64,000 nt of DNA from Roseomonas sp. (GTDB lineage Bacteria > Pseudomonadota > Alphaproteobacteria > Acetobacterales > Acetobacteraceae), in NCBI GenBank assembly GCA_020249265.1, contig JADCGA010000026.1:40013-104012 (forward strand), written 5' to 3'. Positions 45,902-54,270 of the stretch are shown piece by piece (the first letter of the stretch is position 1; every line of letters starts with the position of its first letter). A model generated the notes under the pieces. That model had not been told where the DNA came from. It did no database searches and saw only the letters and a list, made by a program, of their open reading frames with translations. A program made the position numbers and the translations under genes.

Positions 45902-46870
45902 ATGGCCGACGACGACTGGGACATCCCTGAGCATTTGCAGCCCGACCCGACGGAGCATGGCTTCGATCTGGATCAGGCCTATCGCGCCATGGTCGGCCTG
46001 CGCAGCCAGGTGCCGCCGGATGCGTTCACCGCGCGGGTGCTGGGCACGGAACGCGAAGGCAGTGGCGTGCTGATTGGCGAAGGGCTGGTGCTGACGGTCG
46101 GCTATCTGGTGAGCGAGGCTGAGAGCATTTGGATCACCACCGCCGAAGGCCGCGCCGTGCCTGGCCATGCGCTGGCGGTGGATCAGGAAACCGGCTTCGC
46201 CCTGGTGCAGGCTTTGGGCAAAATTCCTTTGAAACCGGCGGCCATTGGGGATAGCGAAAGCCTTAAGGTTGGTGCCGCGACCGTCATGGCGGCAGCGGGT
46301 GGGCGCGCCCATGCGGTGGCTGGCAAGCTGGTCGCGCGCCAGCCTTTCGCCGGTTATTGGGAATATCTGATGGAGGATGCGCTTTTCGTCGCCCCCGCCC
46401 ATCCTTCCTGGGGCGGCGCCGGGCTTTTCGGCCCCGATGGCAAGCTGGTGGGCGTTGGTTCCCTGATTTTGCAGCAGGGGGAAGAAGGCCGCCGGCTTGA
46501 TCTGAACATGATCATCCCGGTCCATCAGCTTACCCCCATTCTGGATGATCTGATCAACCAGGGCCGCCGATCTGGCCCGCCGCGTCCCTGGCTTGGGCTT
46601 TATGCGACCGAGGATGAGGAGGGGATTTCGGTCGCCTCCCTCGCCCCCAGTGGCCCGGCCGAGGCAGCGGGGCTGCGCAATGGGGATCGTATCCTTTCAG
46701 TGGACGGTACCGAGGTGGGCGAATTGGCCGATTTTTGGCGCGCCATTTGGGCGATTGGGCCGGCGGGCAGCAATGTCCATCTGCAAGTCAGCCGCGGCAA
46801 GGCACGGCGGGAAGTGACGATCACCTCCGCCGATCGGGTGCAATTCCTTAAACGTCCGCGCCTGCACTGA
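45902..46870 (+). CDS. HtrA/DegP-like protein lacking the catalytic triad, with C-terminal PDZ
   Basis: A 322-residue protein with the trypsin-like S1C fold (about 40-215) and a PDZ domain (about 228-312, containing SGPAEAAGLRNGDRILSVDG). The triad positions have changed: His to Tyr68 (VLTVGYLVSE), Asp to Gly98 (DQETGFALVQ) and Ser to Gly171 (SWGGAGLFG, where GNSGGP is normal). There is no signal peptide, so it should be cytoplasmic, unlike DegP. The ATG at 45902 follows GAGAGATC. It probably works as a scaffold or binding protein. A cupin gene follows after 18 bases. Confidence 0.85.
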   Translation: MADDDWDIPEHLQPDPTEHGFDLDQAYRAMVGLRSQVPPDAFTARVLGTEREGSGVLIGEGLVLTVGYLVSEAESIWITTAEGRAVPGHALAVDQETGFALVQALGKIPLKPAAIGDSESLKVGAATVMAAAGGRAHAVAGKLVARQPFAGYWEYLMEDALFVAPAHPSWGGAGLFGPDGKLVGVGSLILQQGEEGRRLDLNMIIPVHQLTPILDDLINQGRRSGPPRPWLGLYATEDEEGISVASLAPSGPAEAAGLRNGDRILSVDGTEVGELADFWRAIWAIGPAGSNVHLQVSRGKARREVTITSADRVQFLKRPRLH

Positions 46871-46888
46871 AAGCTGAAAGGAAAGCCC

Positions 46889-47452
46889 ATGTCTGACGCC
46901 GGTGGTTTCGTTCTCATTCCGCCGGGGGGCGGGGCGCAGCATTGGCAGCCGCAACCGGCCAATGGCTGGATTGAGGTGCTCACTTCGCCGCGCATCGCGG
47001 GCATGCCGGCTGGTTTTTCGGCGGGGCTTCAGGAATTGCCGCCGCTTGGCAAAATCCGCGAACACGCCCACCCGGCCCAGACCGAGATTTTTTGGGTGGT
47101 GGCCGGGGAGGCACTGGGGCGGCTGGATGGCGTGGTGCGGCGCATCCCGACCGGCAGCTTCATGGTGGCGCCACCGCATAGCCGGCATGGCTTTATCAAT
47201 GATGGCGCGCATCCCTTCCGATTCCTCTGGCTGCTGATCCCGGCGGGGCTTGAGGATTTTTTCATCGGCATTGGTCGGCCCAAAATACCGGGCGCGCCGG
47301 ACCCCACCCCCTATCCTCGCCCAGCAGATGCCGGGAATATCGAAATCTCCACGGTGTTTGAGACGCTCGACCCACCCCCGCCACCGCCCTGGGATACCAG
47401 CCCCATCACCGATCCCAGCGTTTTGGAGGCCCCGCGGCGCGAGGCCCTGTAA
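46889..47452 (+). CDS. Cupin-domain protein
   Basis: A 187-residue single-domain cupin. Motif 1 is GKIREHAHPAQTEIFWVVAGEALGRLDG and motif 2 is PTGSFMVAPPHSRHGFIND, with His and Glu residues placed to hold a metal. The tail is Pro-rich (LDPPPPPPWD). It lies 18 bases after the HtrA-like gene, so the two are probably co-transcribed, and 94 bases before the ABC importer receptor. Enzyme or binding role is open; many such cupins are sugar or organic-acid isomerases or dioxygenases. Confidence 0.87.
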   Translation: MSDAGGFVLIPPGGGAQHWQPQPANGWIEVLTSPRIAGMPAGFSAGLQELPPLGKIREHAHPAQTEIFWVVAGEALGRLDGVVRRIPTGSFMVAPPHSRHGFINDGAHPFRFLWLLIPAGLEDFFIGIGRPKIPGAPDPTPYPRPADAGNIEISTVFETLDPPPPPPWDTSPITDPSVLEAPRREAL

Positions 47453-47546
47453 ATATCCGCTTGCGGCGCGTCGCGGTTGCGTGAAGGATCATGCCCGGAA
47501 CAGGGCGGCGTGGAAGCCGCCCGGATAATGGGAGAGGGTTCGGAAC

Positions 47547-48884
47547 ATGGCCATTCAGATCACACGTCGTCAGGCGTTGGGCGCGGGCGCTGCCTTGCTC
47601 GGCGCGCCCGCCTTTGTGCGGCAAGCCAATGCGCAAAGCAGCTTTGACTGGAAGCGCTTCGCCGGCGAACGCATTGAAGTCACCTTGCAAACATCGCCGC
47701 GTGGCTTGCTGCTGCAACGTAACAATAAGGAATTCGAAGACCTGACGGGCATTCGTTGCGGCATTGAAGTGGTGCCGGAACAGCAGCATCGCCAGAAAAT
47801 CATCGTGGAATATGCCTCTGGCCGGCCTTCCTTCGATGTGGCGGAACTCAGCTTGCATGTGAATAAGCGCCAGGTTGGCAAGGCGCGTTGGAATACGGAT
47901 ATCAAGGCGCTGATGGCGGATGCTTCTATCACCGCGCCTGATTTCGACTTCGCTGATTTTGGCGCCGGCATGGTGCAATATGCGACCCAGGCCGATGGCC
48001 GTATGGATTCGCTGCCGGCCTTCGCGGATTACTTCATCCTTTACTACAACAAGGAATTGCTGGCGGCGAAGAATATCGCTGTGCCGACGACCTTTGATGG
48101 CATGTTCGAAGCCGCCAAGACGCTGACTGAACCGTCACGCCAGATCTATGGCCATGTTGGGCGCGGCTTGAAGAACGCCAATGTTGTCTTGTGGTCCACC
48201 TATCTGCTTGGCACCGCGCAGCGCGACATGATCAACGCCAATCGCCAATTGATCACGGATACGGATGACGCGATCTGGGCTGGCGAGATGTATAAGAAGT
48301 TCCTGCGCGATGTCTCACCGCCAGGGTCCATCGGCTTCAATTGGAATGAATGCCAAACCACGTTCATGCAGGGCCGCGCGGCCATGTGGATTGATGGCAT
48401 TGGCTTCGCGGCACCCTTGGAAGATCGGCAGCGGTCGCGCGTGGCGGGCAAGGTTGGCTATGCGTTGGTGCCGAAGGGCCGCGGCCCCAATCATCATTGC
48501 TGCCTGTTTGGTGCAGGCTATGGCATTCCCGAAGCATCGCGGAAGAAAGGCCCGGCCTGGCTTTATTTGCAATGGGCGCTTGGCAAGGAAAACCAACTTC
48601 GCTTCCTCACCAGCGGTGCCGGCGTGCCGGCGCGCAGCAGCCCCTTCAGCAATGAACAGGCGATTGCCGCCAGTACCTTCCCGCGCGAATTCTTCAATAC
48701 GCTCAATGAAAGTGCGAAAATCGCCCGCGCCGGCCTGCCTGAGATTGTGCCGGTGACGCAGTTCCGCGACGTGATCGGCACGGCTTTGACCAACACCATC
48801 AGCGGCGCGGATGTGGCGACGGAATTGCGTCGTGCCACCGCTGAATTCCGCCCGGTGCTGGAACAAAGCGAACGGGAAAGCTGA
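47547..48884 (+). CDS. ABC transporter extracellular substrate-binding protein (family 1)
   Basis: A 445-residue periplasmic receptor of the sugar-type (MalE-like) family. The twin-arginine signal peptide is ITRRQALGAGAALLGAPAFV, ending near QANAQ. The mature domain contains the usual FDVAELSLHVN and ADYFILYYNKELLAAKNIAVPTTFDG segments and TTFMQGRAAMWIDG. GGAGAGGG precedes the ATG. It heads an operon with two permeases. The ligand is not predictable from sequence alone, with sugars or polyols most likely. Confidence 0.93.
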   Translation: MAIQITRRQALGAGAALLGAPAFVRQANAQSSFDWKRFAGERIEVTLQTSPRGLLLQRNNKEFEDLTGIRCGIEVVPEQQHRQKIIVEYASGRPSFDVAELSLHVNKRQVGKARWNTDIKALMADASITAPDFDFADFGAGMVQYATQADGRMDSLPAFADYFILYYNKELLAAKNIAVPTTFDGMFEAAKTLTEPSRQIYGHVGRGLKNANVVLWSTYLLGTAQRDMINANRQLITDTDDAIWAGEMYKKFLRDVSPPGSIGFNWNECQTTFMQGRAAMWIDGIGFAAPLEDRQRSRVAGKVGYALVPKGRGPNHHCCLFGAGYGIPEASRKKGPAWLYLQWALGKENQLRFLTSGAGVPARSSPFSNEQAIAASTFPREFFNTLNESAKIARAGLPEIVPVTQFRDVIGTALTNTISGADVATELRRATAEFRPVLEQSERES

Positions 48885-48899
48885 GGCTTAGGCTGGCTG

Positions 48900-49811
48900 A
48901 TGGCTGAGGCTGATACCATTGCCGCGCGTTCGGGGACGGGCGCGCGGGTTCGCAATTACGCGCGGCATTATGGCTGGTTCATTGTGCCGGCGGCGGTGGT
49001 GGTATTGGCCGTCATCATCTTCCCGTGGATTTTTACCATCTATGTCTCCGCCCATGATTGGCATTTGGGCGGAGAACGGCGCTGGGTGGGGTTCGATAAT
49101 TACACCAAGCTGTTTTCGGATTCTCGCTTCGGCTGGGCCATGCTGCGCACACTATTCTATACGGTGCTGGCGGTGGTCTTCCCGATGATATTGGGGCTGG
49201 CGGCCGCACTTGCCTTCAATCGCAAATTCCCGCTGCGCGGCCTGGCGCGGACCATTTTCATTCTGCCCATGATGGCGACACCCGTTGCGGTGGCTCTGGT
49301 TTGGACCATGACCTTCCACCCGCAGCTTGGCGTGCTGAATTGGCTTCTGGCTCAGGTGGGCCTGCCGCCCAGCATGTGGATCTACAGCACCAATACGGTG
49401 ATCCCGACGCTGGTTATGATTGAGGTCTGGCATTGGACGCCCTTGGTGATGCTGCTGATCCTGGGCGGCCTCGCTTCCCTGCCGATTGACCCTTATGAGG
49501 CCGCGAAGATTGATGGCGCCAATGGCTGGCAGGCCTTCCGCCACATCACGCTGCCCTTGCTGATGCCCTTTATTGTCGTGGCGCTGATCATTCGCTGCAT
49601 TGATGCGCTGAAGGCCTTTGATACGATCTATGTCATCACCCAGGGCGGGCCAGGTTCGGCGAGTGAGACGATCAATATCTTCCTCTACCTGCAAGCCTTC
49701 GCCTTCTACAACGTTGGCTATGCTTCCGCCGTGGTGGTGGTGTTTTTCGCCATTATCCTGGCTTTGGCAGCGCTGCTGCTATGGACACGCCAACGGGTGA
49801 AAATGACATGA
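48900..49811 (+). CDS. ABC transporter permease (MalF-like)
   Basis: A 303-residue inner-membrane permease with six predicted segments. The first is near residues 24-45 (WFIVPAAVVVLAVIIFPWIF). The conserved EAA loop reads DPYEAAKIDGANGWQAFRHITLPLL. It follows the receptor gene by 15 bases and overlaps the second permease gene by four bases. Confidence 0.94.
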   Translation: MAEADTIAARSGTGARVRNYARHYGWFIVPAAVVVLAVIIFPWIFTIYVSAHDWHLGGERRWVGFDNYTKLFSDSRFGWAMLRTLFYTVLAVVFPMILGLAAALAFNRKFPLRGLARTIFILPMMATPVAVALVWTMTFHPQLGVLNWLLAQVGLPPSMWIYSTNTVIPTLVMIEVWHWTPLVMLLILGGLASLPIDPYEAAKIDGANGWQAFRHITLPLLMPFIVVALIIRCIDALKAFDTIYVITQGGPGSASETINIFLYLQAFAFYNVGYASAVVVVFFAIILALAALLLWTRQRVKMT

Positions 49812-50665
49812 GCCTGGAAGCAAAAAGGAGCCCGGCGGCGTATCGGTTGCACCGGCTGATCGGCAATATCGGCTTTGGCTTTTCGGTGCTGGTGCTGATC
49901 AGCCCCGCCATCCTGTTCTTCCTGTGGATGCTCTCACTTTCCTTCAAGAATGAATTGGACAATACGGATTGGCCGCCGATCTTCATCCCGCAATCGCCGA
50001 CACTGGACAATTACCGCGAAGTTTTCGCGCGCAATGATTTCCTGCGCTTTGCCTGGAATTCCATTGTGGTGTCCTTTGGCGCCACCGGGATTGCGCTGCT
50101 GATCGGCGTGCCGGCGGGCTATGGCATTGCCAAGATGCACGCCATGCGCGCCGCCGCGCTGATCCTGATTGCGCGCATCACACCTGGGCTTTCCTATCTG
50201 ATTCCGCTTTTCCTGCTGTTCCAATGGCTTGGCATGACGGGTTCGTTGACGCCGATTGTCATCACGCATTTGGTGATCACGGTGCCGATTGTTGTCTGGG
50301 TCATGATTTCCTTCTTTGAAGGCCTGCCGCCGGAATTGGAGGAAGCGGCCTTGGTGGATGGTGCCACGATCTGGCAGGCGTTTCGCTATGTGGCGATGCC
50401 GCTGGCGCGGCCTGGGATTACGGTGGCCACCATTCTTTCCTTCATTTTCTCCTGGAATAATTTCATCTTTGCCATGGTGCTGGCGGGGCGGGAGACGCGT
50501 ACATTGCCTGTCGCGGTGAATAACATGCTGACCTTTGAGCAAATCGCCTGGGGGCCGCTATCGGCTGCGGCTTTGCTGGTGACAGCGCCGGTGCTGATCC
50601 TGACGCTGGTGGCACAGAAGCAGATTGTGGCTGGATTGACGGCGGGGGGTGTGAAGGGGGCCTAA
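49808..50665 (+). CDS. ABC transporter permease (MalG-like)
   Basis: A 285-residue inner-membrane permease. Its first membrane segment is about residues 22-45, and the EAA loop is ELEEAALVDGATIWQAFRYV. The ATG at 49808 overlaps the stop of the partner permease (ATGA). No ATPase gene follows: the next gene is on the other strand. A shared MsmK/UgpC-like ATPase encoded elsewhere would be needed. Confidence 0.94.
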   Translation: MSLEAKRSPAAYRLHRLIGNIGFGFSVLVLISPAILFFLWMLSLSFKNELDNTDWPPIFIPQSPTLDNYREVFARNDFLRFAWNSIVVSFGATGIALLIGVPAGYGIAKMHAMRAAALILIARITPGLSYLIPLFLLFQWLGMTGSLTPIVITHLVITVPIVVWVMISFFEGLPPELEEAALVDGATIWQAFRYVAMPLARPGITVATILSFIFSWNNFIFAMVLAGRETRTLPVAVNNMLTFEQIAWGPLSAAALLVTAPVLILTLVAQKQIVAGLTAGGVKGA

Positions 50666-50673
50666 CCCTTCCC

Positions 50674-51219
50674 CTATTCCGCCGCTGCCTTGTGCTGCGC
50701 CTCATCAATGCCCAGCGCGCCGGTAAAGCGGTTGAAGAAGCCGCATAGCGTAATGCGTAACGTCAGTTCCACAATCTGCGCCTCGGAAAAATGCTCGCGC
50801 AGGCCACGGAACAGGCGTTCGGGCACGCGGTGGCTGTTTTCCCAGGCGGCCACGGAATATTCCGCGACCAGCCGGTCAATCGGCGTCAGCGAAGGGTGAT
50901 CAATCCGCCCGGGCAGGCCTTCCAAAGCCTCGGTCGGGATGCCTTCCACCGCCAGGAATGGCCCGTGATGATCCACGCAGTAATCGCAGGCATTGAGCTT
51001 GGAAACCACCACAATCGCCAATTCCAGATAGCGCCGCGGCAGCGTCCCCGCCGCGCGCAATTCCATCAGCATCGGCATCAAATGGCGTAGCGCCGCCGGC
51101 ACATGGGCGAAGACCGCCAATTGCTCCTCAAACGGGCCATAGCCGGTGACGTAGCGATGCCAGATATCGCGGAGTTCCGGTGATAGTTCCTCGGGCGAGA
51201 CGTCACGCACACGGGCCAT
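50674..51219 (-). CDS. Carboxymuconolactone decarboxylase/AhpD-like protein
   Basis: A 181-residue AhpD-fold protein. The active-site pattern C-x2-C-x3-H is present in LNACDYCVDHHGPFL, suggesting peroxidase-type or disulfide redox activity rather than muconolactone decarboxylation. The ATG at 51219 (MARVRDVSPEE) has AAAGGA seven bases before it and is preferred to ATG 51243. It lies head to head with the M20 amidohydrolase gene, with 116 bases between the start codons. Confidence 0.88.
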   Translation of the reverse strand: MARVRDVSPEELSPELRDIWHRYVTGYGPFEEQLAVFAHVPAALRHLMPMLMELRAAGTLPRRYLELAIVVVSKLNACDYCVDHHGPFLAVEGIPTEALEGLPGRIDHPSLTPIDRLVAEYSVAAWENSHRVPERLFRGLREHFSEAQIVELTLRITLCGFFNRFTGALGIDEAQHKAAAE

Positions 51220-51335
51220 GGCGGTTTCCTTTGCAACGGACATAAATCTTGCGCTGCCTGCACTGACCCGTCCACCCCTGGACTTGCCTGGGGCACCGCG
51301 CGAAACTGCAAGCGACCAATCAGGGGGCCAAGGCA

Positions 51336-52754
51336 ATGCGCAATACCGAAGAAATCTGGCGGCTGGTGGATGCCAAGGCGCCTGAGGCGATTGAACTCAG
51401 CGACCGCGTCTGGGGCATGCCGGAACTCTGCTACGCTGAACACCGTTCCTGCGCCGAACATACCGCCATGCTGGAAGCGCATGGGTTCCGCGTGACGAAG
51501 AATGTGGCGGGCATCCCAACGGCAGTGATGGGCGAAGCGGGCGAAGAAGGCCCGATCATCGCGATCCTTGGTGAATATGATGCGCTGCCGGGGCTTTCCC
51601 AGGAAGCCGGCATCGCTGAACCGCGCCCCTTGCCGGGCGATGGCAGTGGGCATGGCTGCGGGCATAATCTGCTCGGCGCGGCTTCGCTGCTCGCCGCGAG
51701 TGCGGTCAAGGATTGGCTCGCGCAAAACGGCATCAAGGGGCGTGTGCGCTATTATGGCTGCCCGGCGGAAGAAGGTGGTGCGGCCAAGGGTTTCATGGTG
51801 CGCGCGGGCTGCTTTGATGATGTGGATATGGCGATTTGCTGGCACCCGGCAGCGTTTTCTGCGGTGAATGAACCGGTGTCTCTGGCCAATACGCGCATTG
51901 ATTTCAGCTTTACTGGCCGGTCTTCACACGCTGCCGCCGCGCCGCATCTGGGCCGCAGTGCTTTGGATGCGGTGGAATTGATGAATGTCGGCGTGAATTA
52001 CATGCGCGAACACATGCCATCCGATGCGCGCATTCATTACGCCTATCTGGATGCGGGCGGCATAGCGCCCAATGTGGTGCAAGGTACGGCCAAGGTGCGC
52101 TATCTGATCCGCGCGCGGGATTTGCTGGAACTGAACGGCTTGGTCACGCGCGTGCGCAAGATTGCCGATGGCGCGGCGCTGATGACGGAAACCAGCGTCA
52201 GCACCAAGGTGGTCAGCGCGGTTTCGAATCTCATGGGCAATACGCCTTTGGAAAAGGCGATGTTCGATAATTTCCAGCGCTTGGGCCCCCCACAATTCGA
52301 TGATGAAGATCGCCGCTATGCGCGCGAAATCCAGGCGACGCTGAAGCCTGAGGACATCGTTTCGGCCTTCCGCCGCCATGGCCTGGCAGCCGAGATGGAA
52401 TTGCCGCTTTGCGACAAAATCGTGCCGCTGGAGAATAAGGGCTTCGGTGGCGTGGGTTCCACCGATGTCGGCGATGTATCCTGGGCGGTGCCCACCGTGC
52501 AGGCACGGGGTGCCACCTGCGCCATCGGCACACCTGGCCATTCCTGGCAGCTGACGGCGCAGGGCAAATCCGGCATTGCCCATAAGGGCCTGGTGCATGT
52601 GGCGAAGATCATGGCCGGCACGGCGGTAGATGCCATTGCCAATCCGGAAATCCTCGCCGCTGCCAAGGCGGATCATGAAAAGCGCATGGCCGTGACACCC
52701 TATGTCTGCCCTTTGCCGCCGGATGTGGAACCGCCGATCCAGATGTCGGCCTGA
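51336..52754 (+). CDS. M20-family amidohydrolase (AbgB-like)
   Basis: A 472-residue metallo-amidohydrolase. Metal-binding features include the GHGCGHNLLGAA segment, the Glu pair in GCPAEEGGAAKGF and later His residues (CWHPAA, TPGHSWQLT). The lid domain starts at NTRIDFSFTGRSSHAAAAPH. It resembles AbgB, which cleaves p-aminobenzoyl-glutamate, and related aminoacyl-amidases. The start ATG has GGGGCCAAGG upstream. The stop TGA is the beginning of the palindromic repeat block, and the last codons (TCG GCC TGA) are copied downstream with it. Confidence 0.92.
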   Translation: MRNTEEIWRLVDAKAPEAIELSDRVWGMPELCYAEHRSCAEHTAMLEAHGFRVTKNVAGIPTAVMGEAGEEGPIIAILGEYDALPGLSQEAGIAEPRPLPGDGSGHGCGHNLLGAASLLAASAVKDWLAQNGIKGRVRYYGCPAEEGGAAKGFMVRAGCFDDVDMAICWHPAAFSAVNEPVSLANTRIDFSFTGRSSHAAAAPHLGRSALDAVELMNVGVNYMREHMPSDARIHYAYLDAGGIAPNVVQGTAKVRYLIRARDLLELNGLVTRVRKIADGAALMTETSVSTKVVSAVSNLMGNTPLEKAMFDNFQRLGPPQFDDEDRRYAREIQATLKPEDIVSAFRRHGLAAEMELPLCDKIVPLENKGFGGVGSTDVGDVSWAVPTVQARGATCAIGTPGHSWQLTAQGKSGIAHKGLVHVAKIMAGTAVDAIANPEILAAAKADHEKRMAVTPYVCPLPPDVEPPIQMSA

Positions 52755-52895
52755 GCATTTTCAAGCCAAGTGGAATCACTTGGCGATTCAGAAAATGCGA
52801 TTGTCGGCCTGAGCATTTTCAAGCCAAGTGGAATCACTTGGCGATTCAGAAAATGCGATTGTCGGCCTGAGCGTTTTCAAGCCAAGCGGACTCCA
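52755..52895 (+). repeat. Three tandem palindromic repeats, 58-base period
   Basis: Unit 1 (52755-52798) and unit 2 (52813-52856) are identical: GCATTTTC, then CCAAGTG-GAAT-CACTTGG, then GAAAATGC, a nested palindrome able to form a long hairpin. Unit 3 begins at 52871 and breaks off near 52895. The 58-base period also includes GTCGGCCTGA, the tail of the M20 gene. The DNA between 52896 and 53133 is otherwise without a recognisable gene. Confidence 0.92.
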
Positions 52896-53133
52896 TGACG
52901 CTTTCCCCCTGGACAACCTTGGGTAGGGAGGGATGCGCCACTCAACCGCGCACCCGCACCGCCTTATCTCCCGGCATGCCGGGGCAACATGTAGTCGGCA
53001 CTTTGGCGGCCGGCCTGGCGGGTTCACGACTGGTTCGCCGCCTCCGGCCACACCCTCAAGGGGACGACAGCTTGACATCCATCCGCGCGCAGGGGATGCA
53101 CAAATCGTCTTTCGGAGCATTAGGCTGATACCC

Positions 53134-53739
53134 ATGACTATTGAATCTTGGATCGCTTTCCTCCTGGCCACAGCGGTGATGCTCGCCATTCCGGGGCCGA
53201 CCATTCTGCTGGTGATCGGCCAGTCCCTTGGCGTAGGGCGTCGTAACGCTCTTCCGCTGGTCGCGGGCGTCGCGCTTGGTGACCTGACCGCCATCACGCT
53301 GTCCTTGGCCGGGCTGGGCGCTTTGTTGGCTACTTCGTCGGTGGCCTTCACGGCGCTAAAGTGGGCAGGCGCAGCCTACCTCGTGTATCTGGGCGTGAAG
53401 CTGTGGCGCGCCCCGGTATCTGCCGAGGCCACGCCCCCCCTCGAAGCGAGGGCTGCCTTCCGTCAGGCCTACTTGGTGACCGCCCTCAACCCCAAGGGCA
53501 TTGCCTTCTTCGTGGCATTCGTTCCGCAATTCATCTCCTCCGATGCGCCCTTTCTGCCTCAGGCTGCAGTACTCGTGGTGAGCTTCGTCGCCCTCGCGGC
53601 GGCCAACGCCCTCCTCTACGCCATGTTGGCGGGGCAGATGTCCTCGCTGGTGCGGCGACCCTCCGTGCGGCGCGGTTTCAATCGGGCAGGCGGCGGGGTG
53701 CTGGTGGGCGCGGGCCTTGCGCTCGCCTTGAAGCGCTGA
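53134..53739 (+). CDS. LysE-family amino acid exporter
   Basis: A 201-residue inner-membrane exporter of the LysE/RhtB family, with about six hydrophobic segments. It starts TIESWIAFLLATAVMLAIPG and has the family's GPTILLVIGQSLGVGRRNA and NPKGIAFFVAFVPQFI motifs. The ATG at 53134 is chosen because the long open frame upstream has no protein-like features. The gene lies between the triple palindromic repeat and another copy at 53962. Its codon choice seems less biased than its neighbours, which hints at separate acquisition. Confidence 0.92.
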   Translation: MTIESWIAFLLATAVMLAIPGPTILLVIGQSLGVGRRNALPLVAGVALGDLTAITLSLAGLGALLATSSVAFTALKWAGAAYLVYLGVKLWRAPVSAEATPPLEARAAFRQAYLVTALNPKGIAFFVAFVPQFISSDAPFLPQAAVLVVSFVALAAANALLYAMLAGQMSSLVRRPSVRRGFNRAGGGVLVGAGLALALKR

Positions 53740-53961
53740 TCTTCGCGTTGCCCAGACGCCCGACAATGGGCTGAAATGTCGGTGCGGGCTGGCGACCTGG
53801 CAACGTCATCACTGGTGTTGTCGACGCGGTTCATCGAGCTCGATGCGGCCGTGTGGTCTAACAACACGGTGCGGGTGATGGCTCGGAACATCTCGGGCGC
53901 GACCTTAGATATGGCGGCGGCGACTCTGTCGGTGGGAGTGACGAAACGGCGGGCGCCTTGA
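53740..53961 (+). pseudogene. C-terminal remnant of an unknown protein
   Basis: An open stretch in one frame encodes ARQWAEMSVRAGDLATSSLV then ending NISGATLDMAAATLSVGVTK and RRAP. The amphipathic, beta-rich look suggests the tail of a larger protein whose front part is absent, since the frame runs back into the LysE stop at 53737-53739. An ATG at 53776 could give a 61-residue peptide, without a ribosome-binding site. The stop TGA is directly followed by a palindromic repeat copy. Family not recognised. Confidence 0.4.
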
Positions 53962-53999
53962 GCGTTTTTGTTGGAATTACTTGGCGACTCGGAAAATGC
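53962..53999 (+). repeat. Partial palindromic repeat copy
   Basis: GCGTTTTTG-TTGGAATTACTTGGCGACTCGGAAAATGC matches the right arm of the repeat at 52755; the left arm is shortened. It starts two bases into the TGA of the preceding remnant. The following 54000-54270 holds GC-rich, hairpin-prone sequence but no gene I can support. Confidence 0.8.
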
Positions 54000-54270
54000 G
54001 ATGAGGCAAAGTCGCCTGGGGGGACAGTGACCGCCCCCCGCCTTGCTTTCGCCTTGAAGGGCGCCCATATGCACTTGGTCAGCGCGTGATTCCGCGCGCC
54101 TCGCGCCCTGCCGGCTGCGTGATCGGTCCCCGCCGCTTCCCCGGAAGCGCGGTGCGGGCCCGGGTCGGCCAGATCGCTTTTCCCACTAGGACGGTCCCAA
54201 TCCCGCGGGGCTTTCTGCCCCAAGCCGCGCTTGGCCCGGAAGGCTGTGCGCGGCTGATTTAGGATCAATT

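Noticed and set aside
52743..52895. Tandem repeats as a possible CRISPR array
   Set aside because: The units are adjacent copies of a 58-base sequence with no variable spacers, and no cas genes are in the window.
52933..53133. N-terminal extension of the LysE protein
   Set aside because: The open frame upstream of 53134 encodes His/Arg/Pro-rich sequence without features. The LysE family starts at MTIESWIAF.
54000..54270. Possible structured RNA upstream of rhlE
   Set aside because: The region is GC-rich and can fold, but it shows no signature of 6S, SRP, RNase P or tmRNA, and nothing distinguishes it from background.
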